NCBI GenBank assembly: GCA_000442125.1 | Contig: KE546969.1 | Span: 1,364,001-1,428,000, forward strand | Direction of reading: 5' to 3' | DNA from: Opeltia flavorubescens | Lineage: Eukaryota > Ascomycota > Lecanoromycetes > Teloschistales > Teloschistaceae | DNA: 64,000 bases | In this document: positions 19,904-32,700 of the stretch, piece after piece | Layout of the letters: the number at the start of each line of letters is the position of its first letter | How positions within the stretch are numbered: the first letter of the stretch is position 1 | Translations under genes and position numbers: made by a program | Notes under the pieces: model-generated | The model's input: the letters and a program-made list of their open reading frames with translations, nothing else | What the model was told of the DNA's origin: nothing | Database searches by the model: none

Positions 19904-20742
19904 TTCTCCTTGCCTCTCGAAATCTTATTTTTTTCGTTTACTGAGTATTTTCCTGATACCACTTCTTATAATTTAGCGGCATTTGAAGGCGTTCAATCAT
20001 TATCGAGCCCTATGGTCCACGCCTTGTTTTTAGTATGAATTTGGTATATACCCTCAGTCTGAAAAAGTCACCATAATTTCAAGTACAACGATGATCATCG
20101 TATCAGCAGAGTGTAATGTTACATATATACAATTATCGATGATATCAATGTTGTGACATTTCATTTGCCATTGCAAAAATTGAATGTGTACCTTCCTATT
20201 GTGGTTCAAGCCCCGGCTCCCGTACTGTAAGCGCGTGTGGAATTCCATTGGTTACCGCTCGTCCAGGTTCAGGAACATCATCGCTGCCGGCGTAGCAGAA
20301 CGTCATCTCACAGGACGATGATGGCGCACACCGAGAGGCTTCCGTTTTGAGAGCAGTGTCCTGCATTTCGGCAAGCTAACAAGATGCCCGACCAACCAAC
20401 GGGCTGCAGCCTTGTATCAGCGTTTTGCCTACACCCTCCTTCATTGGTCTTATCGCTCTGCAAGGAACTCTTTTTCCATTCCAAGTCCTACGGCCGTCGT
20501 CAACCTACACCATGTGCAAGCCAACCGGATGACGAGCGCTGGTCATGAGGGATACACACTTGATCGACAGTAGCCGCAAGGTAGCCAATCTGTCTAAATC
20601 AGGGAGGAGCCATAACGACGAAGGAAAGGAGGTGGGTGACTTGATAAAAACCATGGATACTTCCGAGCGTTTTCTTCTCGTCCTCTCTAGAATACATTTT
20701 CTTCAAACCATCATCCTTGTCTTTTCGTGAAAATAATCGACA
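19904..20742. other. Intergenic; CT-rich leader before the nuclease gene
   Basis: Tandem spacing between two rightward genes. The last 75 bp (about 20667-20735) are CT-rich and probably contain the transcription start of the S1/P1 nuclease gene. A GGTTCAAGCCCC stretch near 20202 resembles a tRNA B box but has no matching A box or cloverleaf. Confidence 0.5.
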
Positions 20743-21893
20743 ATGTGGACTTCTACCTATACTACGCTAGCACTGCTTGCCTCTTCTCCTATTGCAAATG
20801 CCTGGGGAACTGTTGGGCATGCGACCGTTGCAACGATCGCAGATCACTATTTGACGTCGCAGGCGAGGACGTATGTATCGAGTCTGCTAGGCTCCGGGGT
20901 CACCATGGCTTCCGTCGCTTCTTGGTGAGTAATTCTCTGAGCGATGGTTCCCCCCAAATAAAATGTTTTATGAGTTCTGAGACATGTACCCACTCTCCCC
21001 GTTTACTCACCGAGGAAATGCTAACCCCGATTTTCACTCAGGGCGGATGATTACCGATATACCACGCCTGGGTGAGCTGACCTATGAGCACACGAGCCCA
21101 TGAATGAAAGTACTAATCCTAAACTAGGAAATTCTCTGCCCCATTCCATTACATCGGTCGGTGGCTGGATTGCATCGGTCTGAGATAATTGGCTGACGAT
21201 CGTCGACAGATGCCGAAGACTCGCCGCCTAGCGCTTGTTCCGTTGACCTCACGCGGGACTGTGGAGCTGGCGGGTGTGTTGTCTCAGCAATAGCGAATTA
21301 TGTGAGCATCCCCTTCGAAATATGGGTGTCATAGAGCACAAGAAGTGGAGCACATGCTAACGAGATCCACGCTTCAGACTCAACGTGTCAACGATAGACG
21401 CTACACCCTCACAAACCGGAAGCAAGCTCTCGAGTTTCTTATCCACTTCCTTGGGGATATCACGCAACCACTTCACGATGAAGCAGTGGCCCTGGGCGGC
21501 AACCAGATCTCCGTTTTGTGGGAAGGTAATAAGACAAATCTGCACGCAACCTGGGACACGCAAATGGTGGAGAAGGATGCCGGAGGCTATAGTTCGGCGG
21601 TCATCACCTCTTTCGCCAATAAACTCATCACTGCCATCGACAGCGGAGCCTACGCCTCGCAGAAAGCTTCTTGGATCTCTTGCACAAACATCAAGACGGC
21701 GAGTACGTGCGCTCTGAGTTGGGCGCAGGATGCGAACAAGATCAATTGTGCGTATGTACTCAAGATGGATGAGACGAATCAAGAGTTGAGTGGAAGTTAC
21801 TATACGGGGGCCAAGCCTTATATTGAGCAACAAATCGCGAAAGGTGGTTATAGGTTGGGGACTTGGATTAACAATCTTGCTGCGGCGGCCTAA
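20743..21893 (+). CDS. S1/P1-type single-strand nuclease, secreted
   Basis: Exons join(20743..20924, 21042..21071, 21128..21156, 21210..21301, 21378..21893), 282 residues. Four introns were placed by restoring the conserved zinc-binding sequence: VASW-ADDYRYTTPG-KFSAPFHYI-DAEDSPP and AIANY-TQRVNDRR. After a signal peptide ending ...SPIANA the mature protein would begin with WGTVGH, whose Trp binds zinc through its main chain in this family. Other zinc ligands visible are H in GH, D in WADDYR, H in PFHYI, H and D in FLGDITQPLHDE and H in NLHATWD. The enzyme is an extracellular Zn-dependent nuclease/3'-nucleotidase cutting single-stranded DNA and RNA. Two exons are only 29 and 30 nt long. Length matches the family. 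Confidence 0.93.
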
Positions 21894-22370
21894 ACAATGT
21901 ATTGAGAAGGATTGTAGATATTCTGAAGTAACAATTTGAAGCCGATATACCAAAGGGACAAAGAGAAATACAGTTATCGATCGATTTTCTTTACCCTTTC
22001 TGCGATGGTCGCCGAAACCCAGCGTCTGTTCTGGGATAACAATAACACAATACAATTTTTCCAATGTCAAGTGATGACTGAGCCAAGGGATCATTGGAAC
22101 CAAGGCTATTACCAGAGGTGATGACATTTTATCTCTCCACTTCTGGGTTGTGACATGAGAACGTGCATGTGGATGGATTGACCGAGTTATTAAGGATGCT
22201 ATACGGGATACAAGTTCAATAATGTGACGAAGCTTTTGCCAATAAAGGGTGAAAGGATACGTAATTTAGCGCTTTACCCGATGGAGTTAGCGTCAGCCTT
22301 AACATCGACATGCTTGAACTTCGGAATTATTATCGAGCGAGCGAGCTCAAAACAGAACTGAACGCGCTTA
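21894..22370. promoter_or_regulatory. Intergenic, promoter of the Zn2Cys6 regulator gene
   Basis: 477 bp between tandem genes. Nothing beyond AT-rich stretches and the expected 3' and 5' flanks was seen. Confidence 0.4.
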
Positions 22371-24485
22371 ATGATGGCTTCGACCGAAGTTTCACCGCAA
22401 CACTCGATTGATCCAGCGTTGAGCCTGCCTGAAGGACAGCATCCGGTCGAAAAGCGTCAAAAGAGACCTGCAATACCGCGCTTGAAGAAAGCTTGCGATT
22501 CCTGTTCGAAGCGGAAGATCAAGGTATGCAATAAGATCCATGAAGCCGCCCTCTGAACAAGACCGCTGACAGCTGTTGGATTGACAGTGCGACGAGGCTG
22601 GCCCACCATGCCATCATTGCAGAGAAGTCAATATACCATGTACATTCGACCGCCAAAGTCGCCGTCGGGGCCCACGGAATCGCCATGCAGATGCCATAAA
22701 GGCACAAATGGCTAATGGTCATCTACCATCTTCTCCCACGTATGCCGCTCAGACTCTAGCATCCCTGGCTCAACAGCCAGTTCTGTCCACTGATGCAATT
22801 TGCTCTTCTGCACTCCTGGAGCGCCTCGTTGATGACTATTTCACTTTTATTCATCCTCTGGTTCCCGTTCCGCATGAACCAAGTTTTCGAGCAGCTCTAG
22901 CAGCACCAGCGGACATGAACAACCCAACTTTTCTAGCTTTATTGGCTTCTATGATAGGATGTCTGGTTGCCTCTTTCCCTCGTCGCCCAAGAGTACATAT
23001 ACTGGATCTTGGCATAGAAGCCTCTTCGATCCCCAATTCAGATGTGCTCCTTGAGCGATGCCGCAGGACGACTATTGAAGCTCGCGGCTTGTCATACCTT
23101 GACCGGCAACAGACAATCGACGATGTCATCATCGCCTATCTCCAGGGCCTGATTGGAGCTTACAGCTTCAATTGGGATGCCTGCCGTCTTTACATGGGAC
23201 AATGTGTCACAATTTCAAGAGTCATTGGATTACATAGGCAAGATGGTCCAGGCAGTGCACCAAATGCTGGTACGAACGGCCTTGAAGGGATTAGCCCTCA
23301 GCAAGCAGGGGATATCGTGCTCCAAGAAACATCGAGACGGATGTTCTGGTGCATCTATAGTACCGTCACCGCATTTCAACAGCTTGGCCTTCCTTTGCGC
23401 GAACTCAGTCTCCCTCCTCCGACGCCTGGTGAACCCTATCCGGACCTGCCTATAGAGGCTGATGATGCGTATATCATATCTCAAGGCGTCCGTCCAATGC
23501 CCCGAGGTGAAATTCCTAGAATTGCTGGGTTCAATGCCATCATGAAGATGTACAAGTCGTGCTTAAACGTCACTGCCATGGAGCTCGCTTATGGTACTAA
23601 TGAGTTGTTCGATTGGGCGCGTCAGCGGCACGTGCTAGGAACAGCCATCAGCGAGGCTAAAGACGTGATGGACGGTCTTCCATCAGAATTCTTGACCACC
23701 CACGAATCGACTACAGGATCTCAAACACAACCGCGCCAAACTTACCCTCAGCCAACGCAAGGGTATCCTACCATATCCGGTGACCAGGTCCCGACACAAG
23801 CGGAGAATGAGGGGAAACAAATACAATACGAGATCCAAAAGATGAACCTTGCCGCCACAGATATAGCTGTTCGCTCTTTCCTTATTGAAAAATATTCTAT
23901 ACTCAGCGATAAGGCCAGCAGCTATAGCCGACAAGATCATGAATTTTCTGCTGGCGAGAACCATGTAGATGAAATGAAGGAAAACCGAGAGATCGTAATA
24001 AACGATTTCTCGAAGCTCATCCAGGATCTGGATCTGTCGTATCTGGAGGCTAGCGGCCTTGGTTTCGTACGTGTGCCCTTCTCTCCACTTCGTTCTGTGT
24101 CATATTCCTCCTTGCCTAGCCTTCCAAATACGCTTTGCTTTCCTATCAATTTACGGCAAATACCACCTACTTCCTAATTTTTTTTCCTTTTTTTGAGCTT
24201 TGATACAACCCGACAGCTCCATCGTGCAGATTTTTATCAACCTCAACGACTAACGTCCCCTTCTAGACGAATAAAATCCGTCAAATTGTCTCCACCCTTG
24301 TCAACATGCCCCAACACCGGAAAAGCGACCTTCATCAGCGCATCGAACAGAAACTGCTACGGCTAGTCAACTTCCTAGGCGAAATTCAGCGCGTAGGTCC
24401 TCGTGGAGCAGATGGCGTTGCCGATGATGAATTAAGGGCGAGCCAATGGACGGAGATATTACAGTCGGTGGGGGATCATTTCTAG
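22371..24485 (+). CDS. Zn2Cys6 (GAL4-type) transcription factor with fungal middle homology region
   Basis: Exons join(22371..22523, 22588..24066, 24267..24485), 616 residues. The binuclear zinc cluster spans the first intron and has Cys at 42, 45, 52, 59, 62 and 69 (CX2CX6CX6CX2CX6C; CDSCSKRKIK then CDEAGPPCHHC), followed by a basic linker RRRGPRNRHADAIK. Residues about 100-420 contain the regulatory middle homology region (DYFTFIHPLVPVPHEPSF, SRRMFWCIYST). The last exon adds TNKIRQIVSTLV...DELRASQWTEIL, which resembles the C-terminal end of this TF group; the 200-nt second intron is T-rich with CTAAC near its 3' end. A Met at 22374 is an equally good start. The cluster/linker type is shared with regulators of sugar use, but no target can be named from sequence. 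Confidence 0.85.
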
Positions 24486-25058
24486 GGGCAGGTTCAAGTG
24501 ACAGGGCTGAACGATAATGGGAAAAGCATTCTTTGGGTGGTACTCTGCCTGATTCAGAAACGGTGGAGAATTGGGGGGAGACATGGGTTGACGATAAAGA
24601 GTCAGGGGGAACGGTTTCCCAGCATTGTCCTTGATAGGTACAGCTTGCAACGACAATCTGTTAAATTTTATTGCTATCTATAGCAATCCATGCATCGTGA
24701 AAGGTAGAGTATAGATTGTAAAAGTAATATGACTAAAAACAATCCCCATCTATCAGATGCGACTAACTCAAGTAGCCATTTGCTTTGTTTCGGTACAAGT
24801 TTTCGAACCTGGTGTCTTGTATACATATCTTACATATCGTAGAGATCCTCCCTCCCTCAATTTTTTCCCCGTATGTATGCCTTACGACCCGTTCGTTCAT
24901 AGATTCAAAATCAATTGAATCATTCCAATCCACACAATCCGCTCGATTCGAACCGCCAAGACAGATTAAACCCTCTCGGAGGCCAGTCTCATGTCGCTCC
25001 TTCCCTGAGAAAGCTTATACCTCATAATCCGTTCCCAGTCCGAGTCCTAATCCCGCTC
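24486..25058. other. Convergent intergenic region
   Basis: 573 bp between the regulator gene and the ceramidase stop codon. AT-rich with no credible frame; presumably 3' UTRs and polyadenylation sites of both genes. Confidence 0.45.
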
Positions 25059-27408
25059 CTACTCAACACCGAAGACCCCACTCACACCTTCAAAAGCCTC
25101 AACCTCCCCCGTCCCAAAAACCTTCTGATCCCCGAAATACCTCACCCGATACAGCCCTTCCTTCACATCATCTCTCTCTTCCGAGGGAATTTCCCACTCC
25201 ACAGCCACCTCACTAGTGCCCAACACTGTGCTCGTCCTCCGCCACCGATATATGAGGTCCCAGTCGCTATCATCCCTCACCGCGATCCACTTGCCCTGGC
25301 TGAGGTGCTCAACGGCCACAAACGTGCCTTCAAGACGGAGATTATTCCTCGGGTTGGCACCGACGAATGTGACACGGACGGTTTCCCCACGATGGTAAAT
25401 GGGCTCCACATCCTTGAGCACCTGCCCGAACTTCTTGAAAAAGGGAGCGCGGTCAAAACGGACTTTCGAGTTGAAGTTGAGGGAGATGTTAGTATGGATT
25501 GGCGGGTCAGGGCCGGGCGATGGACGGTTTTCAAGGGGGTTGGAGGAATGAAGGTAGGGGAGTAAGGATGTTGTGGCGTTGATGTACGCATTTAAAGTAT
25601 GAGGCCCGTAAAGCGTAGAAGCACCTTCGTAGCGTTGAATGCCGTATTCTTCTTCAGTGGCAATGTAATGGGTGTAAGAATTCGCAGGACCCCCGAGGAC
25701 TACAGTCGGTGGGTCGCCTTTGCTGTTGGAGTTTACCATAATGGAGGAAGCAGAGCGAGAGGCTGCTTCTCTCCAGCGACGACCGGCCATTGTGGTGGCT
25801 TCGCCCGGCGAAACTATGATCAGCAATTGGCCGATGCGCAGCAGTTGGATGTCAACTATATTGGGGGTCCATAGATAAGGGCGCTCGATCTCGCCCACGT
25901 CAAGGAGGATGGGTTTGGGTGCATGGCAGACTTTTTGAATCTCGCTTGGTTCACGCAGAAAATTGCGGACAACGGCCCAAACAGGGTTGGCATTGGGAGA
26001 GCCTGTATTGTTTTGTTTGAAGTCAAAAGCGCCAGGGCCGTCCGTGGTACCGGCAGCGAAGGAATAGCCAAGTGCAGCAGGACAGGTTGTAACATAGGAG
26101 CCATTCGGGTGTTGAAAAGTAAAGTTCGAGAAGTCTTGGTAGGTATGAAGAGATCTGACAGGGCCATTGAGCCTTGTACCAGCAGAAGCCATCGACTGGT
26201 AGAGGTTTCTAGCTCCAGCATATTGTCGACGGCCGATTTCGTAGCAAGACGAAGCACCTTGGTCTTTCTGCCTGAACATCGGACCTCGGCCATGGCAAAG
26301 CTGGGTACGACCTCCGCAAGTACTATCTTCGAAATTGCACTTATCTCCTGACCCATCTTCACAGTAGGCACCTAGTACGTTCGGCGAAGTATCTCCAACG
26401 TTGGCCTGCGAAAAGCCTGCGACGAAATCCGCCGATCCCTCACCAGTGCCTTGAATATCTTTCTCAAAAAGTATAGCAGCAACTCCCTTGTTATCGCCCG
26501 ATATCAGAGTGTTATTACCCAGCATCGACGTCCCATGGACTGGGTACCAAGTCAGCACACCAATATCTCGTTGGTCTACAGCTCTCTGAAACTTTATCAT
26601 TGTCATCGTTTTGTCCACATCATACTCATACCTCAACCTCTCCTTTTCTGGATTCGCAAGATATGCATACGGACTGCGGTTGGTGTTGGCACCCACGATC
26701 TTGGTTTCCGCCAGCCTCAGAAAGCCGGGTGCAAGACTTCGGTGGGCTCTTTGGATTGAAAGCAAGGCTCCTTCCACAATGGCGCGATAGCTTTGTTCAT
26801 CAAAACCTTTGCTAGTAATTTGCGGTAAGAGGTAATTAAGCCATGCGCCAGGACCGGAGTGAGAGTGAGTCCCCGTCACCGCCACGTTATCCTTAGCATA
26901 GACACTGTATTCTGGTCCCAACTCCTTGAGCCCTTTTAGAATACCATGGCGAACAGCTGTGTCTCCAGATTGAGTGTCTAAGACCAGATAGACTATTCGA
27001 TTCTCCGGCTTGTCAATCCCACCGGCAATAAATGCTCGGGAGAATAGACGCTGACGCAAGCCTGAGCCGACTTGATTTGGGTCGGCGTAACCCATAAGAT
27101 TGATTTCGACCACTGGCCTACAGCATTTCTATCAGTCTCTCCACCTAGTAATTATCTGGTAGCGCGAACCCCGTGATGTCCGCTTTCCCAACACCGAGAA
27201 GGTACGCTGGCCCATCTTCAGGTATTTCTGCTTGCGGCCCAGCTGGAGTCAAGGGGATTTGGTTTGGTACAGCTCTCACGTCCTCTGTACTGTGCCGAAA
27301 GTGAAAGTACCCGACATTGGGGAGGCCGAAGCGTGATGTTAGCTGGAAGATGATGAGCAGGCCCAAGGAAGCAGCGGCCAGTGCAACGGCGATGGGAGAT
27401 CGTGCCAT
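25059..27408 (-). CDS. Neutral ceramidase
   Basis: Exons complement(join(25059..27117, 27170..27408)), 765 residues; the 52-nt intron reads ADITG-PVVEINLMGYA across the join. The enzyme hydrolyses ceramide to sphingosine and fatty acid. An N-terminal hydrophobic stretch (AVALAAASLGLLIIFQL) is a signal peptide or membrane anchor. Family motifs: VGKADITGPVVEINLMGYA, TGTHSHSGPGAW with zinc-binding His near 164 and 166, the nucleophile Ser in LISGDNKG (near 286), NVGDTSPNVLGAYCEDG and GRGPMF. The C-terminal Ig-like domain (FDRAPFFKKFGQVL to the end) is complete. Location should be secretory pathway, membrane or outside. Divergent from SEC24 across 382 bp. Confidence 0.95.
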
Positions 27409-27790
27409 GATGATCTTAGAGGCATCAGATGAGGCTGCTCCATGAGAATAGTTATCTGATCAGGCCCCATGTACGGCATTACGTTCTGAGATTGGAAGGA
27501 AGGAATAGTTCGCTTGAGCTCTTCGAGATTCAAATATTGCTTGGCAAGTGCAATGACAGACCAAATCAAGCACAACCTCACTCCAAACCTCCACATTCCT
27601 CCAGAAGCAATCAACCTCCGGACATCTACCGCCTTGACCAAAGTAAAAGCCTTCAATTTCCCATAGCGTACTGAATATGCGACAATTATATTATTCAGCA
27701 GCTATCCATCGTCGATGACATGGAGGGAAGTCACCAAAGACCACTTCAACCTTGATCTCGTGATCCCTCGTCTCTCACTACCAAAGTACA
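27409..27790. promoter_or_regulatory. Shared divergent promoter (ceramidase / SEC24)
   Basis: 382 bp separate the two start codons. The end near SEC24 is rich in short CT runs (CTCGTGATCCCTCGTCTCTC) as in housekeeping fungal promoters. No TATA box stands out. Confidence 0.5.
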
Positions 27791-30700
27791 ATGGCGAATT
27801 ACAATCCATATCAGCAAGGCGGATACCAGCAGGGTCCACCTTCACAATCCCAATTCACACCCAATGGGGCTCAAAACCAATACGGAGGAACACCTCAGAC
27901 CGGATATGGACGTCCGGGTTCCTCACAGCAGGATCAAGGCTATTTTCCACCTCAAGGACAAGCGAATCCGAGCCGAGATGGGGGTATAGGTGCATTAGCT
28001 GGGCAGATGGGAGGGATGGGTCTTGGAGGAGATGGTGCGGCACCATATCGTCCAAACAAGAAGAAAGACCGGCATGCCTATCATAATCTCGAACAATCTT
28101 CTGCTCCCACGCATACATTCGGCGGACCTCCTCAGAACCAGTTTGGCTATGCAAACACGAACAATGCCCAGTATCTTGGTGCCAATCACCCCTATACAGG
28201 CCAGCAGGTCACACCGCAAATGAGCCAGTTCCCAGCTCCAGCTGCAGCCCCTTTCTCACCAGCCCTGCAGGCACCAAGTCCAGGCTTTGGCACACAACCT
28301 CAGTCAGCCCCTTCTGCTACTGGTCCAGGTATCTCTCAAGGCAAAGTCGATCCAGAGCAGATACCCAGCATTCCGCGGCTTCGAGATGCCGCTGCTCAAT
28401 ATTACCTGGAGAACGTATATCCTACAATGGAACAGCATATTCCCCCTCCCGCCGCCGTGCCTTTTGTTGCCCACGATCAAGGCAATTCGTCGCCCAAACA
28501 CGCCCGTCTGACACTCAACAATATACCGTCGACTGCAGAAGCGCTAGCCTCGACTGCTTTACCTCTGGGACTCGTCCTCCAGCCGCTCGCACCTCCGCAA
28601 GATGGCGAACAAGCTATCCCTGTTCTTGATTTTGGCGACACCGGTCCACCACGATGTCGTCGATGTAGAACCTATATTAATCCATTCATGATGTTTCGAT
28701 CTGGCGGGAACAAGCTTGTATGTAATATGTGCACTTTTCCTAATGACGTATCTCCGGAATATTTCGCCCCTACAGATCCCTCCGGGGTGCGAGTAGACAG
28801 ACCACAGAGACCTGAGCTTACTATGGGCACCGTTGAATTCATGGTGCCCAAGGAGTATTGGGCAAAGGAACCGGTAGGCCTGCATTGGATATTCCTGATA
28901 GATGTTGGGCAAGAGGCGATTCAACGCGGCTTCTTGCAAGCTTTTTGCGAAGGAGTTCTCTTAGCTTTGTACGGAGATGAATCACATTCAGAGCATGATG
29001 ATCAGCAGAATGGAGACAGCTCAGAGACCCTAAAAAGGATACCTTCTGGCTCTAAAGTGGGATTTGTTACATTTGACAGATCCATGTACTTTTTCAATTG
29101 CAACGTGAGCGTCCAGTCATCGTATATTAGTTCAGTGCTGAGTTTTTCCACAGGCCAAGCTGGAACAAGCGCAGATGTTGGTGATGCCTGATCTTGAAGA
29201 GCCGTTTGTGCCTCTCGGAAGTGATGGGCTCTTTGTGGACCCTAACGAGTCAAAGTCTGTTTCTCCACGCTCGTTTCGAGGTCCAGGGCTAATCTCTCCA
29301 GACCCGTGATTACCGATCTCCTTCGAAAGATACCAGGCCTATTCTCGAGACAAAAGAGTCCAGAACCTGCTCTACTACCAGCACTCAAAGCCACCCAGGC
29401 GGCGTTAACGTCCACGGGCGGTAAGATCATCTGCTCTCTTGCAGCCCTACCAACCTGGGGCCCCGGGAGGCTTTTCCTGAGGGATAAGAACGATCTACAC
29501 GGTATTGAGACAGAGCGCAAATTGTTTCAAACCGAGAATGCCGAATGGCGAAAGGTGGCAGGCAAAATGGTTGAGAGCGGTATCGGTGTCGACTTCTTCC
29601 TTGCTGCTGCAGGCGGCGGCTACATGGACATTGCCACAATAGGTTTGTCTTCCCGAGCAATGTTCCAAGATCGTGCTCACTGATCGTGCGTAGGTCATGT
29701 CTCTGCACTATCAGGAGGCGAGACATACTTCTATCCAAATTACACCGCTCCCCGTGACGTAGAAAAGCTGACGAAAGAGATCGAGCATACTGTGACCCGC
29801 GAGACCGGTTATCAAGCGCTGATGAAAGTGCGATGCTCCAATGGTTTACAAGTTGCATCTTACCATGGGAATTTCCTGCAGCATAATTTCGGCGCCGACC
29901 TTGAGCTTGGGTCGGTTGATGCCGATAAAGCGTTAGGGGTGATGTTCAGCTATGATGGTAAGCTAGATTCGAAGCTGGATGCCCACTTCCAATGCGCCTT
30001 GCTATATACAACAGCAAGTGGCGAACGTCGCGTCCGGTGTACAAATACCGTCGCGAGCGTAAGTGATAATCTGCCCGAGGTCATGCGATACGTCGATCAA
30101 GATGCAGTCCTGAGCATGATAGCTAAAGAAGGTCAGCTCCTCCCTGCGCCAACTTTCCATTTATTGCTAATCTGAACCCACATACCAGCTGCCACACGAA
30201 TGACCGAACGTACTCTAAAGGAAATCCGTAATGCTCTTACGGAAAAAGCCATCGACATCCTCGCCGGTCACCGCAAAACATCCTCGGGTTCTCATCCACC
30301 GGGCCAACTCGTTCTCCCAGAAAACCTCAAAGAATTCGCCATGTACATGCTTGGCTTAATCAAATCCCGTGCCTTCAAAGCCGGCCACGAACCTTCGGAT
30401 CGCCGCACCCATACTATGCGGCTCCTTAAATCTGCATCCCCGCTGGAACTCTCCCTATTCCTTTATCCACGCATCATTCCCTTGCATTCATTACCCGATA
30501 ATAGCTGCTTTCCTAGTCCAGAGACGGGTCACCTAGTTGTGCCACCAAGCATCAGAGCCAGCTTCGGCCGCACCGAAGAGGGAGGCGCCTACCTCATCGA
30601 CGACGGCCAAGTTTGCCTGCTCTGGCTGCACCAACACGTTTCACCTAATCTCCTTGAAGACCTCTTTGGGCCAAGCTACACCAACCTTGCTGATCTTGAT

Positions 30701-31027
30701 CCACAACTCTCATCGCTGCCCGTTCTCGACACCCACCTGAATGCGCAAGTCCGCAACCTTATTGCTTACTGGAGCTCGGTACGGGGCAGTAAAACGCTGA
30801 CCCTGCAGTTAGCAAGGCAGGGACTGGATGGTGCGGAGTACGAGTGGGCGAGGATGCTTGTGGAGGATCGGAATAATGAAGCGCAGAGCTACGTCGATTG
30901 GCTTGTCCATTTGCACAGGGGGATCCAATTAGAGCTATCGGGCCAGAGGAAGAAGGAGGAAGGGGAAGGGGTGGGTGCGGGACTGGAAGGCGCCATGGCT
31001 GGACTCAGCAACCTTATCGGAAGGTGA
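27791..31027 (+). CDS. sec24: COPII coat cargo-adaptor subunit Sec24
   Basis: Exons join(27791..29104, 29154..29254, 29302..29642, 29694..30131, 30189..31027), 1010 residues. Sec24 pairs with Sec23 on ER membranes and selects cargo for COPII vesicles. A Gln/Pro/Gly-rich N-terminus (about 1-170) precedes the zinc finger CRRCRTYINPFMMF...CNMC at about 290-320, the trunk (GFVTFDRSMYFFN, QAQMLVMPDLEEPFVP), the beta-barrel/helical region (IGHVSALSGGETYFYPN, CSNGLQVASYHGNFLQ) and a gelsolin-like end. Introns were placed by matching: FNCN-AKLEQAQMLVM, NES-K-PVITDLLRKIPG, DIATI-G-HVSALSGG and IAKE-A-ATRMTERTLK. The second donor (GTCTGT, phase 2) is the least standard. Length fits the family. Confidence 0.95.
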
Positions 31028-32700
31028 CAGTAGCTTTGTTGGAATGCATGCTCGCTGAATATGGAGCGAGTCTGTAACTGTATTGAACCATGTTGATATG
31101 TATCTCCTTACAGTCGCTATACTCCATCCAGTGATGATAGGCATCACAGCAATCAGCAGTCTGATGAATCTGACTGTGTGCACACTCGTAGCGGAATTGA
31201 ATAATTTGAAGTTGATAAACGGGAACAAGGACAATTAATTAGCCAGCTTGCAGAGGCAGAGAGTCGGGAGTCTCTTGTACGTCGACCTGTAGAGGAGAGA
31301 AACGATGTGGAACATCGATAACTTTGGGAAGCTCTTTGACGACCCTGTTATCTGATGTTCAAGCTCGAAATTGGAGAATAGACAAGCTTTATTCCGCATG
31401 CATTTATTGATGGAAAAGCTAATCTTGTTTGCCAATGAGGTTTATCATGCTTTGTTTAGGGCCATAACCATGTAGCGGCTGTCCATGATCAACGCATCGG
31501 CCAAACCTCGATGTGATCCACGAAAGCTTGTGCTATAGTGAACTCAAGGATGATGTGTTGCTCCGCAGAGATTGCCCGTATACCTGATCCCGATGTGCTT
31601 CTTGAATCGAGTCGAAGAAGGTGGAGGAAAGGAAAAGAAAGGTCAGAATGGTATCGCATTACTGACAGAACCATTAACATCCACTGGCACTCCAAGCATC
31701 CTAAGGAGCCGTTATTAGTATCCCATGCTTCGTTCAATTGTTCAGAGGCTGCGAAGATAATAGCTTACTTCTTCCCTGTATCTGTTATGCAACAACCACA
31801 CAGCAAGGCTGCAGGCCAGAAAACGACCTATATACCCATCAGAGGCCAGCTTGTGTTGGATATAGGCGAGCTCGAACGTACAGCAGAAATGACGCCCGCG
31901 GCAAATCCTACGGCCAATCAGTGGAGTGGTTCCTTTGCGTAGAGCCACAGAAACATACCAAGGGTAGGGCCTACAACTTTGCAGTGACATGGGTTTTGGT
32001 CAGTACCGCATTGGAAGCAGACGAACATGGGAAAGCAGTCCATTGCTGGGGGCGATTTTGTAGTCTGATGTTGAAAAGGTTCTCGCAAGATATATGGAAG
32101 TAGGAAACGTCTTCCACAGCCGTGCGCTTCACGTTCTGAGTAGGATACTTGGCATGCCTTGCCACGATGTATCGACTTGCTCTACAATTCCAATGGATAG
32201 TCAAGTTGGGAAATATGACGTGGGCAGGAAAGAACCAATAAATAGAGGCTATCAGTCCTCGGTACACAGATTACCGACCGCTGCCCTACAAGGCTGGAAG
32301 GATGGATAACCCCGCTAAGAACTTCCTCCGCGAGAAGCTCCACAAGTACCTGATCCGTCAAAGCTCTCCGGTGTGTATTCTGCCTCGCCTGCCTATGGCG
32401 GTCCTTTGAATCTTGACATGATGTATACAGCAGACTATGGGCTGTCAAATTTCTTGCGGAAGCTAAGGTGTAGCTAAATTCGCACTTCTTCTGGTAAATT
32501 GTGCTCAAAGCACTCATCAGAAAACACCTACTTAGCGCAAGACTTACTGGTACGAATAGTTACGGCAAGATCCTTTTAGTCTCATAACTCGTCTTCATCG
32601 TGCCTACCTATAGGCTTACTTACAGATACAACGATTGGACTCGATTTGGCAGGAACCTTGGGTCTGCTGTGGCGTTCGAGGAAGTTAGGCAGAACCCCAA
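31028..32700. other. Long intergenic region (1.67 kb) between tandem genes; no gene called
   Basis: The stretch carries many short frames on both strands but none with recognisable domains, and attempts to join them across GT-AG sites gave no coherent protein. On the minus strand about 31740-31990 looks somewhat protein-like (hydrophobic runs, SNTSWPLMG) but is interrupted by stops in every frame, so a decayed gene is possible. The final part is promoter and 5' UTR of the Prp24 gene. Confidence 0.45.

Noticed and set aside
20190-20225. tRNA-like B box (GGTTCAAGCCCC)
   Set aside because: No A box at the right distance and no acceptor-stem pairing.
21357-22127. 256-codon minus-strand frame over the S1/P1 nuclease gene
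   Set aside because: Antisense to the well-supported last exon of the nuclease; no family character.
24915-25565. 216-codon plus-strand frame overlapping the ceramidase gene
   Set aside because: It is the antisense of a conserved coding region and has the composition of a mirror frame.
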